Source: Candidatus Methylophosphatis roskildensis (GTDB taxonomy: Bacteria; Pseudomonadota; Gammaproteobacteria; Burkholderiales; Rhodocyclaceae). Taken from it: a stretch of DNA of 64,000 bases. A program made the position numbers and the translations under genes. The DNA is taken from the NCBI GenBank assembly GCA_016708905.1, contig JADJEV010000003.1, positions 1,240,001-1,304,000 of the forward strand. The letters run 5' to 3'. The notes under the pieces were generated by a model. That model searched no databases. It was not told the DNA's origin and saw only the letters and a program-made list of their open reading frames with translations. This document shows positions 44,114 to 54,000 of this stretch, in pieces. Numbering within the stretch: position 1 is the stretch's first letter; each line of letters opens with the position of its first letter.

Positions 44114-44623
44114 TCTTTTCCAACCTCTGCGTGCAGGGAATGTTTCCCCAGACCAGCTACTCAACCTGCCCCGCCCCTTCCCCATGTACGCGGCTTTCCC
44201 GCGCTCCGAGTACTACTGGCGAGTCCGACTTCCACCGTCGCGTTTGTCTCCCTCAGGATGGTCCTTTCGGTCAACATACTCGGTCCGTTATGGCCAGACC
44301 AAGACGGCGGTGGATCTCCCAGGTGCCATGACGCTTCCATTTCTGACCATGCCGTGCTCTCAGACCCCGCCGGAGTCTCCAGCGACCATCGCCCGTAGCG
44401 GTCGCCTACTGTTGCCTTCCAGGTATTCGACCCTGTCGGCCTCCGGATGTATCACGAGGCTCCATCGCTTCACTTGCGTTACGGCCTGGTCATCGCTCTG
44501 TCTACGCTTAACTCATGTCGTTACCTTCATGAGCCCAAGACTCGATTCCCGGTGGGGTGGCTCTTCCCCCTTGCCGGGGCGGGAATCTCACCCGCTGAAA
44601 GCGCCGGGCTTAACCTGGCGCAC

Positions 44624-45140
44624 CAAAATAGGCGCTCAGATCCAGATCGATCACGCACGTCTTTTGCTGGACGATCGCCTTCGCGACGCGTTCCACCGCT
44701 TGATGCGCTGTCCGCTTCGGTCGATATCCATACGAGCCAGGCTGGAAGTCAGCCTCGAAGATCGGCTCCAATATCAGCTTGAGCGCACCTTGCACTACGC
44801 GGTCTCGGATCGCCGGGATCGACAAGACGCGGACTTTGCTGCCCCCATCCTTCGGTATCTCCTTCTTCCTCGCCCGCAGCGGTACGTAGGTACGCCCGGT
44901 CAGTTCGTCCCGGATTTGATCGAGGAACGCCCCTGCGCCCTGCGTCTCGATGTCCTCGAACGTCACTCCGTCAATGCCCGGCGCGCCGTGGTTTCTCTTG
45001 GCCATCAAGTACGCCTCTTGCAGCGTTTCCATCTTGCAGACGTGAACGTACAACCCCCAGAATCGCCAAGACGGTTCAGCCTTCGCCTTGACGTATATCC
45101 CTCGCCTCAGGTCCTGCAAACGAACGGACGCCTTTGTCAT
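44624..45140 (-). pseudogene. Outer intron maturase/reverse transcriptase, N-terminal part
   Basis: Starts MTKASVRLQDLRRGIYVKAK (ATG 45140, GGCAAGGA upstream), goes through GAPGIDGVTFEDIE, VLSIPAIRDRVVQGALKLIL and GSYGYRPKRTAHQAV to VIDLDLSAYF, where the inner intron cuts. What follows in the DNA is intron sequence and a stop after GAPG. Confidence 0.85.
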
Positions 45141-45654
45141 GTCGTCCTTGCCTTCCATGTTGTCAAGGGAGTTACAACGCAGCAGGGCCCCATCGCTCCA
45201 TCGGCGTTACCCAACTTCATCGCTACCGCGGGCCCGTCCGCCACCCTCTCGCCTTCGGCCCACTTCCCGGGTACACCGGTTATAGGGCCTACCTTGCTCC
45301 GACGATTTCGCGCCGGGGCGAGGAGGGCTTCTCCAGTTGCTTAGCTTGTCCTTGTCACCGTGCCATCGCTTTCACCCCGCCGAAGTGGGACAGCCGCGTC
45401 GATCAGATTTCGGCTGCTCATGCTGCTTTCGCCCAAAGAACGGGGGCTCAGCCTTCGGGATAAAGAATTACGAGGCCACATACGCGTTCACTTGCGTTAC
45501 GGCCCGGTGACTCGCACCTTCCCTCAAGGAAGGCCTGTCGATAGGCTTCAAGTAGTCGGTTTCTCTTCTACTTGCTATCCAAGCTACGGGGCTTCTGATT
45601 CTTGCCCCGGCGGGACTGTCTCCCGCTGAACAAACCAGCCTTCGCTGGACGCAC
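45141..45654 (-). ncRNA. 5' ribozyme domains (I to III) of outer group II intron
   Basis: About 500 nt with no gene. Its first 50 nt (GTGCGTCCAGCGAAGGCTGG and the CAGCGGGAGA...CCCGCC arm) parallel the start of the inner intron (GTGCGCCAGGTTAAGCCC, CAGCGGGTGA...CCCGCC), so the two introns are of the same class. Frames seen on the plus strand here are shadows. Confidence 0.65.
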
Positions 45655-46225
45655 GCTCCTTCTTTTTCGTGTCCACCGAAATCACGGGACTGCCTTGTGC
45701 CAGGTATCGCTTCACCGTGGTGTTGATGTAGCGAAACTGGGCATCGCGGTCAGGGTGGTCTGCGCCCTCCTCAGTCTTGCGATTGCTCTGCAAAGAATAG
45801 TTCAGACCGTGCAGAAGCTGCGCGACCTTCATATGGCTGACCGGGTGCTTTTTCCCGCCCAATTGCTGGGCAATCGCTCGCGTGCTCTTGCAGATCCAGC
45901 GCAGCGGAGATTGCGGATCCCCGCGCGTTTGGCAATCAATGAGCGCTTCCAACGCCTCCAGCAGTTGCGGGTCGGACTCCGTGATGGGCTTGCGGCCGGC
46001 TCCGGGACGACGAATGCGGCCTGCCGATGGCATGACCCCGTCCTGCAGTTCGCGGATCCCCTTGGCGATCGCCTTACGCGACAATCCACACGCACGGCCC
46101 ACCAGCGAGATCCCTCCATAGCCCAGGCTCACCGCTTCATTGGCCGCCATGATGCGACGCGTACGCTCGTCCAGCAAAAGCCATACCGAGCGAAATTTCT
46201 GCCGCAATTCCAACAGAGTGCTCAT
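45655..46225 (-). CDS. ISAzo13-family transposase, first exon
   Basis: 571 nt from ATG 46225 (MSTLLELRQKFRSVWLLLDE), helix-turn-helix region SLGYGGISLVGRACGLSRKA, first catalytic Asp in SPVISVDTKKKE at the very end. The reading frame then enters the outer intron at GTGCG. ISAzo13-type transposases run on from KKKE into LIGN, which is exactly the second exon at 41738. Confidence 0.85.
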
Positions 46226-46288
46226 GCTAAGAAAGCATAGCACCACAGAGCTCTGTTGGTACCTTTATTTATTTACGCCGCCTTAGAT

Positions 46289-48273
46289 AGTGCTTGACCG
46301 AAAACCCTGTTTTTTCGAAGATCGCACCCGCTCTTCGCTCTCCCGCGTCATGGTCTTTGCGGTTTGCCCATGTCCCGCCCGCCAATTGCTATGCATTTAT
46401 ACTCTTTAATGCCAATTGGCATATTGTTATGGCGAGCTTGTCCGGTGACTTCCAGAATCACTCGATGATCTGCGGGCTTGGCGGCGGTTATGCCGCCAGT
46501 TTGTGGGGCGAGTCACGTTGTGCATACCGGGTTGCGCGCTTCGCCCGCCGGTTTTCCCGTTCTTTCAGGATCGCGCCGATGCGATGGACGTTCCTCGCCA
46601 CCACCGCTAGCGCGACGTAGCGCTTGAAGCCGCGAATGCCCTGATCCGGACAGCGATCAAGGCCATGCACCTCGAGCGCGTTGATTGCCGACTCGACCGC
46701 CGAGTGCCGACGTCGTGCCTTGACGAAGTGTTCTGAACTCTCTACCGCTTGCGCCTGTTGCGACAGCTTGCCCTTCCTCGGCAGCGCCACCAGTTTCAGA
46801 TGGGCCTGCAGTTCCTGTTGGTTGGTCGGGGAATGGAATCCCTTGTCAAAGCTACAGGCCTCCAGGTCGGCGAAGCGCTCCTTCGTTTCCTTGACCATGG
46901 CCACCGTCACCTGGTCGTCCGTCTGTTTTTCCATCACCCGATGATGCAGGACGAAGCGATGCTGGTCTTCCAGGATGCAGACCCGCAAGCCCAGTTCGAC
47001 CGGCACGCCGGCCTTGCCCTTGCTGATCCATTCGGTGTGCGTCTCGAATACCGAAAACACTTTCTCGGCATGGGGGATCGTTTCTCCGAGAATGACCCGC
47101 CGCCGGGTCTGGTCGATTTGCCGGTCGGCATGTTTCATGAACGTTTCGATCTGGATTTTGGCGACCAGGTATTCGACACCGCCGGCACCGCCGTAAGATT
47201 CAGTCTTGGCCAGGGTTTCCCGGGCCTTGTCCAGATAGCCTTGGGCGACCTCCAGGTAGGTCTTGTGCGCCTCGATCATGCGCGTGTCGTTCGTCGCTTT
47301 CTGCGCCTCGTTGCGGGCCTTGCTGTGCTTCGCGTTCTGCGCGGCGCGCAGGTGCCGCTTGAGGTGCCTGACGTTGTAGGCGTGCTGCCGCCAGTCGGGG
47401 AGCCCTTGATCGGAGCCCAGACGCGCCGTCAGTTCGATCACCTTGCGCGTGGCGTCAAAGAGCAGGTTGATATCGGTCGGGTAATGCACGTCGGTCTCAA
47501 CTACGAAAGAGTCGCAACGCCCACGCAGGACTTCGCCGTCCTTTTTTTTTACCAGTTCGTGACCGGCCTCGACGACAATCTGGTTGATCTTGTCGAGCAG
47601 TTCCGGCGTGAATAGCGTGACATTGTCCTTGAGCGTCTGGTAGTGGTACGAGGTCGGATCGAACAACCCGTGTCCGAGCATTTGCCGGATGCTGTTGTGC
47701 TGATTGACCAACTCATGCAGACGGTCGTAGTCGATGTTCAGGTCAAGCCGGATCACGCCGCAGACGAAGATCGACCAGAGCGTCATTCCGGGGCGCCCCG
47801 TTCGCTTGTCGATCTGCGGAGCTATTTCCGAGTCGAGCAATTGGAAGAGCTTTGCGCGCGTGGCCGGGTCTTTGTACAGCTGCTGCAGACCTCTCAGAAC
47901 CTGCGGGATGTCGTCGCGTGACTTGGGGTCGAGGAGGATTCGCGATACATCGACTTCGCCGATGTGCATCTGGGTATTCTGGACAACGCGCATCGCCTGC
48001 CTCCGGGGGAATTGCTTGATCGGGGTTTTCAATACCTACAATTATAATGCCGATGGGCTACAAGTGCCAGGCATTCCGGAACGAAGCGAAGATTTTCTTG
48101 CCAACCGCTTCCGCACTTCTTCTGGCGCGAAGATTTCCATCCCAATGTGCTACCCGGCCCGTAGTTCGGTCCTTTCACCGCAGTTGGCCGCGTCGGCCAT
48201 CCGTTCTTCGTCTCAGCAAGATCCTCGGAATCCTTTGCGGATGCTGGGAGGAAGGGGTTTTCGGTCAAGCACT
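46289..48273. mobile_element. Complete ISNCY-like insertion sequence
   Basis: 1985 bp with 19-bp inverted repeats AGTGCTTGACCGAAAACCC (46289-46307 and complement 48255-48273) and a 4-bp target duplication AGAT on both sides (46285-46288, 48274-48277). It entered at the right end of the ISAzo13-type element. Confidence 0.85.
46488..47993 (-). CDS. ISNCY-family transposase
   Basis: 501 residues from ATG 47993 (MRVVQNTQMHIGEVDVSRI); GGAGG upstream favours it over the Met at 48032. Contains TLWSIFVCGVIRLDLNIDYD, DSFVVETDVHYPTDINLLFD with the first acidic residue, ETIPHAEKVFSVFETHTEW, SFDKGFHSPTNQ and AVESAINALEVHGLDRCP with the terminal Glu. Frame is open throughout, so the element may be active. 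Family name is from memory of similar proteins. Confidence 0.8.
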   Translation of the reverse strand: MRVVQNTQMHIGEVDVSRILLDPKSRDDIPQVLRGLQQLYKDPATRAKLFQLLDSEIAPQIDKRTGRPGMTLWSIFVCGVIRLDLNIDYDRLHELVNQHNSIRQMLGHGLFDPTSYHYQTLKDNVTLFTPELLDKINQIVVEAGHELVKKKDGEVLRGRCDSFVVETDVHYPTDINLLFDATRKVIELTARLGSDQGLPDWRQHAYNVRHLKRHLRAAQNAKHSKARNEAQKATNDTRMIEAHKTYLEVAQGYLDKARETLAKTESYGGAGGVEYLVAKIQIETFMKHADRQIDQTRRRVILGETIPHAEKVFSVFETHTEWISKGKAGVPVELGLRVCILEDQHRFVLHHRVMEKQTDDQVTVAMVKETKERFADLEACSFDKGFHSPTNQQELQAHLKLVALPRKGKLSQQAQAVESSEHFVKARRRHSAVESAINALEVHGLDRCPDQGIRGFKRYVALAVVARNVHRIGAILKERENRRAKRATRYAQRDSPHKLAA

Positions 48274-48717
48274 AGATATCAGAGCAGCTTTGACTTCAGG
48301 ACGGTCTTCCGCGCGGTGCTCTCGAAAGTGAACAACTGCATTGCGCAATTTTCGAACGTCATTTATCCGATCTCGCTCCGTGCCAGTGAGCCAGCCCAAG
48401 TTGAATGCCGCGTCAATAAGTTGCTCGCTCGTGCCCCCCTTCGCTACCGACGTCTGTCCAATGTGCGACAAACGCCCCGCAATGGATCGTTCAATCAATG
48501 AGAAGCCCAAGACTATGGTGGCGATAAACTGCCCGCCGACGAAGCACTCAAGCACCTCATTGAACAAAAGCTTTGAGAATGCTCCATCCTGCAAGAGATA
48601 TAGATCATCATCACGCAGCCGCTTTCCGAGCCAAGCGACACGTCCAAGCCTGCCGGCCCCGAGCACAGCATCCCCGCGAACGGGATGGTCGAACGTGTAA
48701 TCAATTTCTGCAGGCAT
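48274..48717 (-). pseudogene. 5' part of host gene split by mobile elements
   Basis: Start ATG 48717 with GGAAGGAG upstream: MPAEIDYTFDHPVRGDAVLG..., about 148 residues up to RPEVKAALIS. The apparent stop (SSA and TGA) is supplied by the end of the ISNCY element. The natural C-terminus lies at 40989-41070. Helical, with ERDRINDVRKLRNAVVHFRE, the type of motif seen in HEPN-like or DUF4145-like proteins with an R-x4-6-H (RNAVVH). That family guess is tentative. Confidence 0.65.
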
Positions 48718-48987
48718 CGCTTTGGCTCCTTCCGTTCTTAGATTAGAGTTTCCGTTATTCGAAGCTGACAATCCAGTCGAGCACACTTCAAGCGTCCTTC
48801 GTTCATCCAAGCCGGCATTTGCACTTGCACTTGCACCCGCGCCAGATGGAGTCTGTCACTGTTCGCATCGGAGGGCGTGACTGTGAGTCGCGCAATGCCA
48901 TCCAATTGACTTCGGGATAAGCCGCCGTACAATCCGTATATCAATCATTGTCGCGTCGAGTACCCGCGATGAAATTTACCCATTGAC

Positions 48988-49611
48988 GTGAAGCAATATC
49001 CAAACCTGACAACCGCGCTTTTCTCGACAGTAACTGGTGCGGTGTTCTCAGCCTTACTTGCCGGTTGCGGGCCTACCTACTATTGGGTAAAGCCCGGAGC
49101 GACTAATTCTGATTGGAACCTTGATTCAACAGAATGCCGCGTATATGCGACGGGCGCGGTTCCCCGAAACCCCCAGCAGATTCAGCTATCAACTGGATAT
49201 CGCAATTCGTCTATAACCAACTGCTCAAGCTTTGGTTCGACAATGAATTGCACGACTACCGGGGGAGAATACGTACCCCCGACCTATTGGGCATACGACG
49301 CAAACGATGGCGTCCGAAGCGATGCGGTAAACCTGTGTATGTATCGCAAAGGGTGGCAGCGCGCAACGGCGGAAGAACTGGATGCCAAACGCGCCAAGCA
49401 GGCTACCTACGAACAACCCTCGATGATGCAGTGTCAATCCGATGGTGATTGTGAGCACGGGAAAAGCTGTCGAAGTCGATCAGGCGGTGGTTCCGAATGC
49501 AGAGCGTCAACGAATGAGCGCGCTATTGCAATGGATTGCCAAGTTTCGTCCGACTGCCCACCCGGCAAAGCTTGCCGCAGTCGCGCAGGTGGAGGAACCG
49601 TGTGCCGGTAA
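48988..49611 (+). CDS. Cys-rich lipoprotein
   Basis: 207 residues from a GTG at 48988. Lipobox ALLAGC after a hydrophobic stretch marks a lipoprotein. The middle (NLDSTECRVYATGAVP, NLCMYRKGWQRA) resembles small outer-membrane lipoproteins; the C-terminal third holds two similar Cys-rich units (MMQCQSDGDCEHGKSCRSRSGG and AMDCQVSSDCPPGKACRSRAGG), each six-residue spaced like Dickkopf- or EB-type knots. Function unknown. Confidence 0.65.
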   Translation: MKQYPNLTTALFSTVTGAVFSALLAGCGPTYYWVKPGATNSDWNLDSTECRVYATGAVPRNPQQIQLSTGYRNSSITNCSSFGSTMNCTTTGGEYVPPTYWAYDANDGVRSDAVNLCMYRKGWQRATAEELDAKRAKQATYEQPSMMQCQSDGDCEHGKSCRSRSGGGSECRASTNERAIAMDCQVSSDCPPGKACRSRAGGGTVCR

Positions 49612-49925
49612 GACAGCACGCGTGAGGCGCACTCGATACTGTGCTGAATACAATTCCTGGATTGAACCTGAAAACCGCAGTTACGCGGGCGAAATTCCGT
49701 TCATGCTTCGACAGGCTCAGCACGAACGGAATTTCTTGGGGCCACCCGATGAGTGAGGAACTCTGCGACCCGTTCGCCCTGAGCCTGTCGAAGGGCAGGG
49801 AACGCTTTTTGAGACGCCAACTGCGGTCTTTGGGTTGAATAGACACATCGGGCTCCCGTCGTCACTCCGACCTACGCCCGCCTGGCCCGCGCCATCGCCT
49901 CCATAGCCAGAATAAACCTGCCCGT
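49612..49925. other. Intergenic region with REP-like repeats
   Basis: 314 bp without genes; see 49691-49797. Confidence 0.5.
49691..49797. repeat. REP-like palindromic repeat pair
   Basis: GAAATTCCGTTC (49691) pairs perfectly with GAACGGAATTTC ending 49735 around TTCGACAGGCTCAGCAC. An inverted, shorter partner GTTCGCCCTGAGCCTGTCGA starts at 49772. This CTGAGCCTGTCGAAG type is widespread in proteobacterial intergenic DNA and often linked to RayT transposases, of which a broken copy exists at 13014. Confidence 0.8.
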
Positions 49926-50243
49926 CTATCTCTGTTCGAGTATCCACTTGACCAGGCGTGCGGCCTCGTCGTCGCTCACCGGCACCCTCGCACTGGTCGG
50001 TGCCATGATCGCTTCGCCCCAGTGGCCCATGCCGCCGCTCTTGACCTTGGCAATGAGCATGTCAAAGGCTTGGGGCTGGCCGCCGTAGCGGTCGGCAATG
50101 GCGCGATAGGACGGACCGACCATCTCCTTGTCGGCCGTATGGCAGACGCCGCATTGTTTTTCCTGCGCGAGCTCGGGGCTGGCAGCGGCCATGCCCGCAT
50201 GGCCGGCCGCGAGAACCAATGCAATCCAGATAGGGCTCTTCAC
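49926..50243 (-). CDS. Cytochrome c551-type electron carrier
   Basis: 105 residues from GTG 50243, with GGAG seven bases upstream. Signal peptide (PIWIALVLAAGHAGMAAA), haem motif QCGVCHTADKEMVGPSYR, and Met ligand in GEAIMAPTSARVPVSDDEA with the terminal helix RLVKWILEQ. Class I c551/c552 cytochromes serve nitrite or nitrous oxide reductases or cytochrome oxidases. Monocistronic by position. Confidence 0.88.
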   Translation of the reverse strand: MKSPIWIALVLAAGHAGMAAASPELAQEKQCGVCHTADKEMVGPSYRAIADRYGGQPQAFDMLIAKVKSGGMGHWGEAIMAPTSARVPVSDDEAARLVKWILEQR

Positions 50244-50341
50244 CTTTGTACTCCTGTCTTCCCCTTCGGGAGGACTTTCGCACCTCGCGCCGCGCGGCGT
50301 CTTGTCCGGGATCAAGACGCGGCGCGAATGTGGCAGAGCGG

Positions 50342-51001
50342 CTACCCGATCGCCGCGAGCAAGTCTGCGAGCTGCTTCTGTGCACGCGCAGGATCGAGTG
50401 GTTCGCCGAAGTGATGCCGCTCGCGGCGCCCGTCGTGGCGCAGGTCGATGCCTTCGCTGTCGACGCCGAGGACGGTGAAGGGTGCTTCGACGCGCGCCGA
50501 TGGCAGGCGCAGCAGTTCGGCTTCGCGCTCCAGCGACAGCGGCGCGGGTGGCGAGAGCGAAGCTGCCTCCAGCCAGCCCATGCTGCCGAAACCGCCGATC
50601 ACCCGTGCGCGATACGGCTCGAAACGAAAGAAGCCGAAGTCGCCGAGCGCGAGATAGCGTTCGGCATCGGGCTGGTAGCGCAGGAAGCGCGCGATCAGCG
50701 CCGCTTCGGGCTCGCAGCGGCGCGCTTCGCCGATGAGTGTCATGCGGGTCTGTGCCAGCACGCCGCCTTCCTCGTCCGGCAGATCCGCCTGCAGCAGCAG
50801 GCTCGCCCGCGCATCCTGCTCGAGGTTACGCGTGTGCTCGGCCAGCCGGCTCACGAGAAAGAGCGGCGCGTTGTTCGGATCCGGCGCGAACGGCATGGCC
50901 GAGACGAAGGGCTGGCCCTGCTCGCCGGCCAGCAGGGTGCCGAGCGCGCCGTGATCGACCCGATGCAGCAGATCGCGGGCGCTGCGGGCCGATGGTTTCA
51001 T
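50342..51001 (-). CDS. HugZ-like pyridoxamine 5'-phosphate oxidase family protein
   Basis: 219 residues from ATG 51001, overlapping the stop of the CHAT-protein gene by 4 bp. N-terminal split-barrel FMN/haem-binding fold (LGTLLAGEQGQPFVSAMPF, LFLVSRLAEHTRNLEQDARA, LGDFGFFRFEPYRARVIGGF) plus a DUF2470-like C-terminal domain (DSEGIDLRHDGRRERHHFGEPL). HugZ-type proteins degrade haem or bind flavin. Its overlap with the conflict-type operon may be chance or read-through expression. Confidence 0.75.
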   Translation of the reverse strand: MKPSARSARDLLHRVDHGALGTLLAGEQGQPFVSAMPFAPDPNNAPLFLVSRLAEHTRNLEQDARASLLLQADLPDEEGGVLAQTRMTLIGEARRCEPEAALIARFLRYQPDAERYLALGDFGFFRFEPYRARVIGGFGSMGWLEAASLSPPAPLSLEREAELLRLPSARVEAPFTVLGVDSEGIDLRHDGRRERHHFGEPLDPARAQKQLADLLAAIG

Positions 51002-54000
51002 TTGTCCTCGATCAGTCTTCTGCCAAGCGACTTCAGGCGGGTCGCGATACTCCGCCGCCCGGCGGATTCGGCAAAGCGCTGCAGGATGTCGATCTGCGAC
51101 AGCACCGAATTCCATTCGCGCGGGCCGACAGCGATCTTCGCCGCGTCGAGATAGGCGCGGGCGACGGCTTCGATGTCCGGCCCGGCTGTCGCATCCGCTT
51201 CGCCATGCCGGGCGATCAGTCTGAGCAGGCCGCAATCTCCCGCCACCGCCCGCTCCCAGAAATCGCTGCTGCGCCGACGCGCCAGAATCGTCGCTTCGAT
51301 CAGCGGCAACCCCTGCTCGAAAGTCGCCGGCGGCAGATCCACCGCCGCCAGTTTGCCGCCATGCCAGCCGAGAACGATGAGTGCCGTCCAGGCGTTGATC
51401 AGCGGATAGGGATCATCCTTGGCGCCTGCCTCGCGCGCGAGCCTGGCTGCCATGGAATAGGCGAACGCCATCTGCTGGAGAAACTTCCGCCGCGCCTCAT
51501 GCCCGGTCTGCAGCAGAGCGAGCCGCTTCTGCGCACTGCCCATCATGCTGTAGCGCTCGACAGTAGGCTTGAAGCGCAACAGTCGCGCCAGCAGATCGGC
51601 GGCGAAGTTGCTCAGATCGAGCGCAGTCTGCTTTGCCGTGGCGTCGCTTTGCCGTGCCTTTCCGGACACCGTGGCCGATCGGGCGGGCAGCAGAAGCTGT
51701 TCGGCGCGTCGTGCTGCGGCATTGGCATAACGGTCGAATTCTTCGGGTGTCAGCTCGCCCTGATCCGCGACGCCGTACGCGCGCAGGGCATTCTCGAAGT
51801 CACCGCACTCCCAGTACACGCGGCCGAGCAGCGCATTGATCGACACATCCTTGCGCCATTGCGGTGGCAGGGCCTGCTCGATCCACGCGATCTCGCCGGC
51901 GAAGCGCTCGGATTGCCCGACTTCGGCCGAATCAATGCGGCTGGCGAGATTCTCCAGCTCGACCTGCACCTCGGCTTTCGATACGTAACCTGCCTGACTG
52001 TCCGCGATGCGACGGCTCTCCACGCCACCGAGCCGGTACTCGGGGTCGCCATAGCATTGATAGGCGCCCCAGGTATTCACGCCGCCATGGTCCTGCCAGG
52101 TCTGGCGGCGCGCCTGCTTGATGGCCTCGCCGAAACGCTCGCCGGCCAGCATCTGCGCATAGAAGCTGCCGGCAAAGGTGTGGGCCGCCTGATCGTTGAC
52201 CTCCCAGCCGGCCGCGATGACGGCGCGCACGCCCATGCGGATGAACTCGACCGCCAGATTGGAGGCCAGCCGGTGCGGCGCGAACCACTGGTTGGCCGCC
52301 TCACCCGGCTCGATGCGGCCGAGGTGGCAACAATTGATGAACACCAGTTCAGGCACCTGCCGCATCTGCCGGACCTCGGCCGGCGTCAGGAACACGCCGT
52401 CGCCGATCACCATGCCACTGATCCGTCGCGACGCACCGCCTGCGCAGTCGGGCGCGTTCGCGCCCTGCTCGACCGGGTACTCGAACACGCCATGGCCGGC
52501 CAGATGCAGGATGCGATAGTCGCGCGCCATCAGCTGCTGCAAAATGGTTCGCGCGTTCTCGCGCACTGCCGGCGTCACCTGGAAGCGCAAGCCCTCTCCG
52601 GCGCCCCGCAGCAAGTGTGCAACCGTCTGCGCCTCTTTCTGCGCGCCGGGCAGTTCGGCGAATTTCGACAGCGGATCGCCGACCACCAGCGCCTGGTCGT
52701 TGCGGCAGTTCACCGGATTGCGGCGATACTCGGAAGTCTGCAACTGGCGCAGCACGCCCCGCTGCACCACCATCGGCCCCTCGGACTGGCTGTAGCGGTC
52801 GCGCAGCAGCTCCCACGGATAGCGCGCGGATTCCTCGTCGACCACCAGCACCAGATCGGTCTGGTCGGGCGCCTGCTCCTTGATCTCGTTGGGCAGCAGC
52901 AGCTCGAACAGCGTCGAGCCGATGCTGTCGTCGGTCGATGTGCTCTCGATGGCCTGCTGCAGAAAGCGGTCGACCAGCGGCCGCTGCAGCGACTGCAACT
53001 GCGCTTCGGCGCGCGCGCGCTGGGTCAGCGAGACGAAGCGCAGGCCGCCATCAGCGCCGCCGACAATCTGCAGCCGATGCCACCAGCCGCCCGGCTGCTC
53101 GAAGCTCACCCGCGTGCGGCCGCCCTTGCTCGATTCGAGCAGCCCCGGCGCGTCGAACAGGTCGCGAAACTCGATCCGCGCGGCCAGACGCCGCAGTGTG
53201 CGCGCGGATTCGATCGCCCGGTCCTGATACAGCTCGATGATTTCCAGTTCCCGCAGATTCACCCGTTTCGCATAGGGGCTGGAGGCCAGCATCTCGATCG
53301 CCCGGCGCAGGCCGCGCAGTAGGCCGGTCAACGAATCCTCGATCTCGAGCCCGCCGCCGCCGGTGCCGATCAGCAGCGCGGCGATGCCGGCGGGTACGTC
53401 GTCGTCCGCCAGCCCACTCTCGGCAAGCACGGCCGCGTAACGCAGCACGCCGGCGGCGAAGCACTCGGTCAGCCCGCCGACCGACAGCTCGCCGACCGCT
53501 CCCAGTCCGATCACGACGGCACTGGGCTGCCCGGCGTCGCGATTGATGAAGACCTCGGCCGTATTGCGATGCCCCGGATAAAGCCCCAATTGCAGCCGCG
53601 CGCTCAGCCGTTGGTCGAGAAGGCGGTCGAGCACATGCTCGGCGCTGACGATCGCATCGCCGAAGTAGTGCCCGACCACGATCGGGTTGCGCGCATAACG
53701 GAGATCGCCATGGCGCACGCATAGCCGCACCCGCGGCAGCACCTGCGCGGCGCGCCGGCGCCGCAGCGCGCCGCCGCGAACCGCGATCTCCAGCGTCTCC
53801 TCGTCCGGATAGCCCTGCACTTCACGCACCGGCATGACGCGCTGCCGCGGCAGGCCGCGCGCATCGGCCGGCGCCTGGGCCGACAGCCGGCCGGTCTTGC
53901 CCGACTGCAGGATGTCGACAAAGGCAGCGAAGGCATCGCGGGCATCCGCCATGTCGCCGTGCACCGCGTCGAGGTAATAGACGGTAGCGGCATCGGCGGG

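Larger units (their letters stand above)
42702..44623 (-). mobile_element. Inner group II intron, apparently complete
   Basis: About 1.92 kb inserted in the outer maturase gene inside the RT motif SAYF|D. 5' end GTGCGCC at 44623; 3' end near 42702 (CTACCCACC). If the AY rule is strict the end is 42703 or 42707, but only 42702 restores the outer frame, so the 3' edge is uncertain by a few bases. Has its own intact RT and domain V. Confidence 0.8.
41739..45654 (-). mobile_element. Outer group II intron, containing a second intron
   Basis: Starts GTGCG at 45654 (GUGYG rule) and ends ...CCCTAC at 41739 (AY rule), inserted in the transposase between KKKE and LIGNY without disturbing the frame. 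Has the catalytic domain V near its 3' end (41849-41881) and a maturase gene in domain IV. Removing the inner intron leaves about 1994 bp, usual for bacterial group II introns. Confidence 0.85.
41071..46286. mobile_element. ISAzo13-type insertion sequence carrying nested group II introns
   Basis: Ends are inverted repeats: TTAGGCGGCGTAAAGAAATA at the left, and on the other strand at the right CTAAGGCGGCGTAAATAAAT. Total 5216 bp; subtracting the 3916-bp intron complex leaves 1300 bp, normal for ISAzo13-family elements. It carries one transposase gene, interrupted. Confidence 0.85.

Noticed and set aside
44031..45344. 437-codon plus-strand frame in the intron region
   Set aside because: Shadow of intron RNA and maturase sequence on the other strand.
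50737..53322. 861-codon plus-strand frame
   Set aside because: Antisense of the CHAT protein gene; no coherent protein features.
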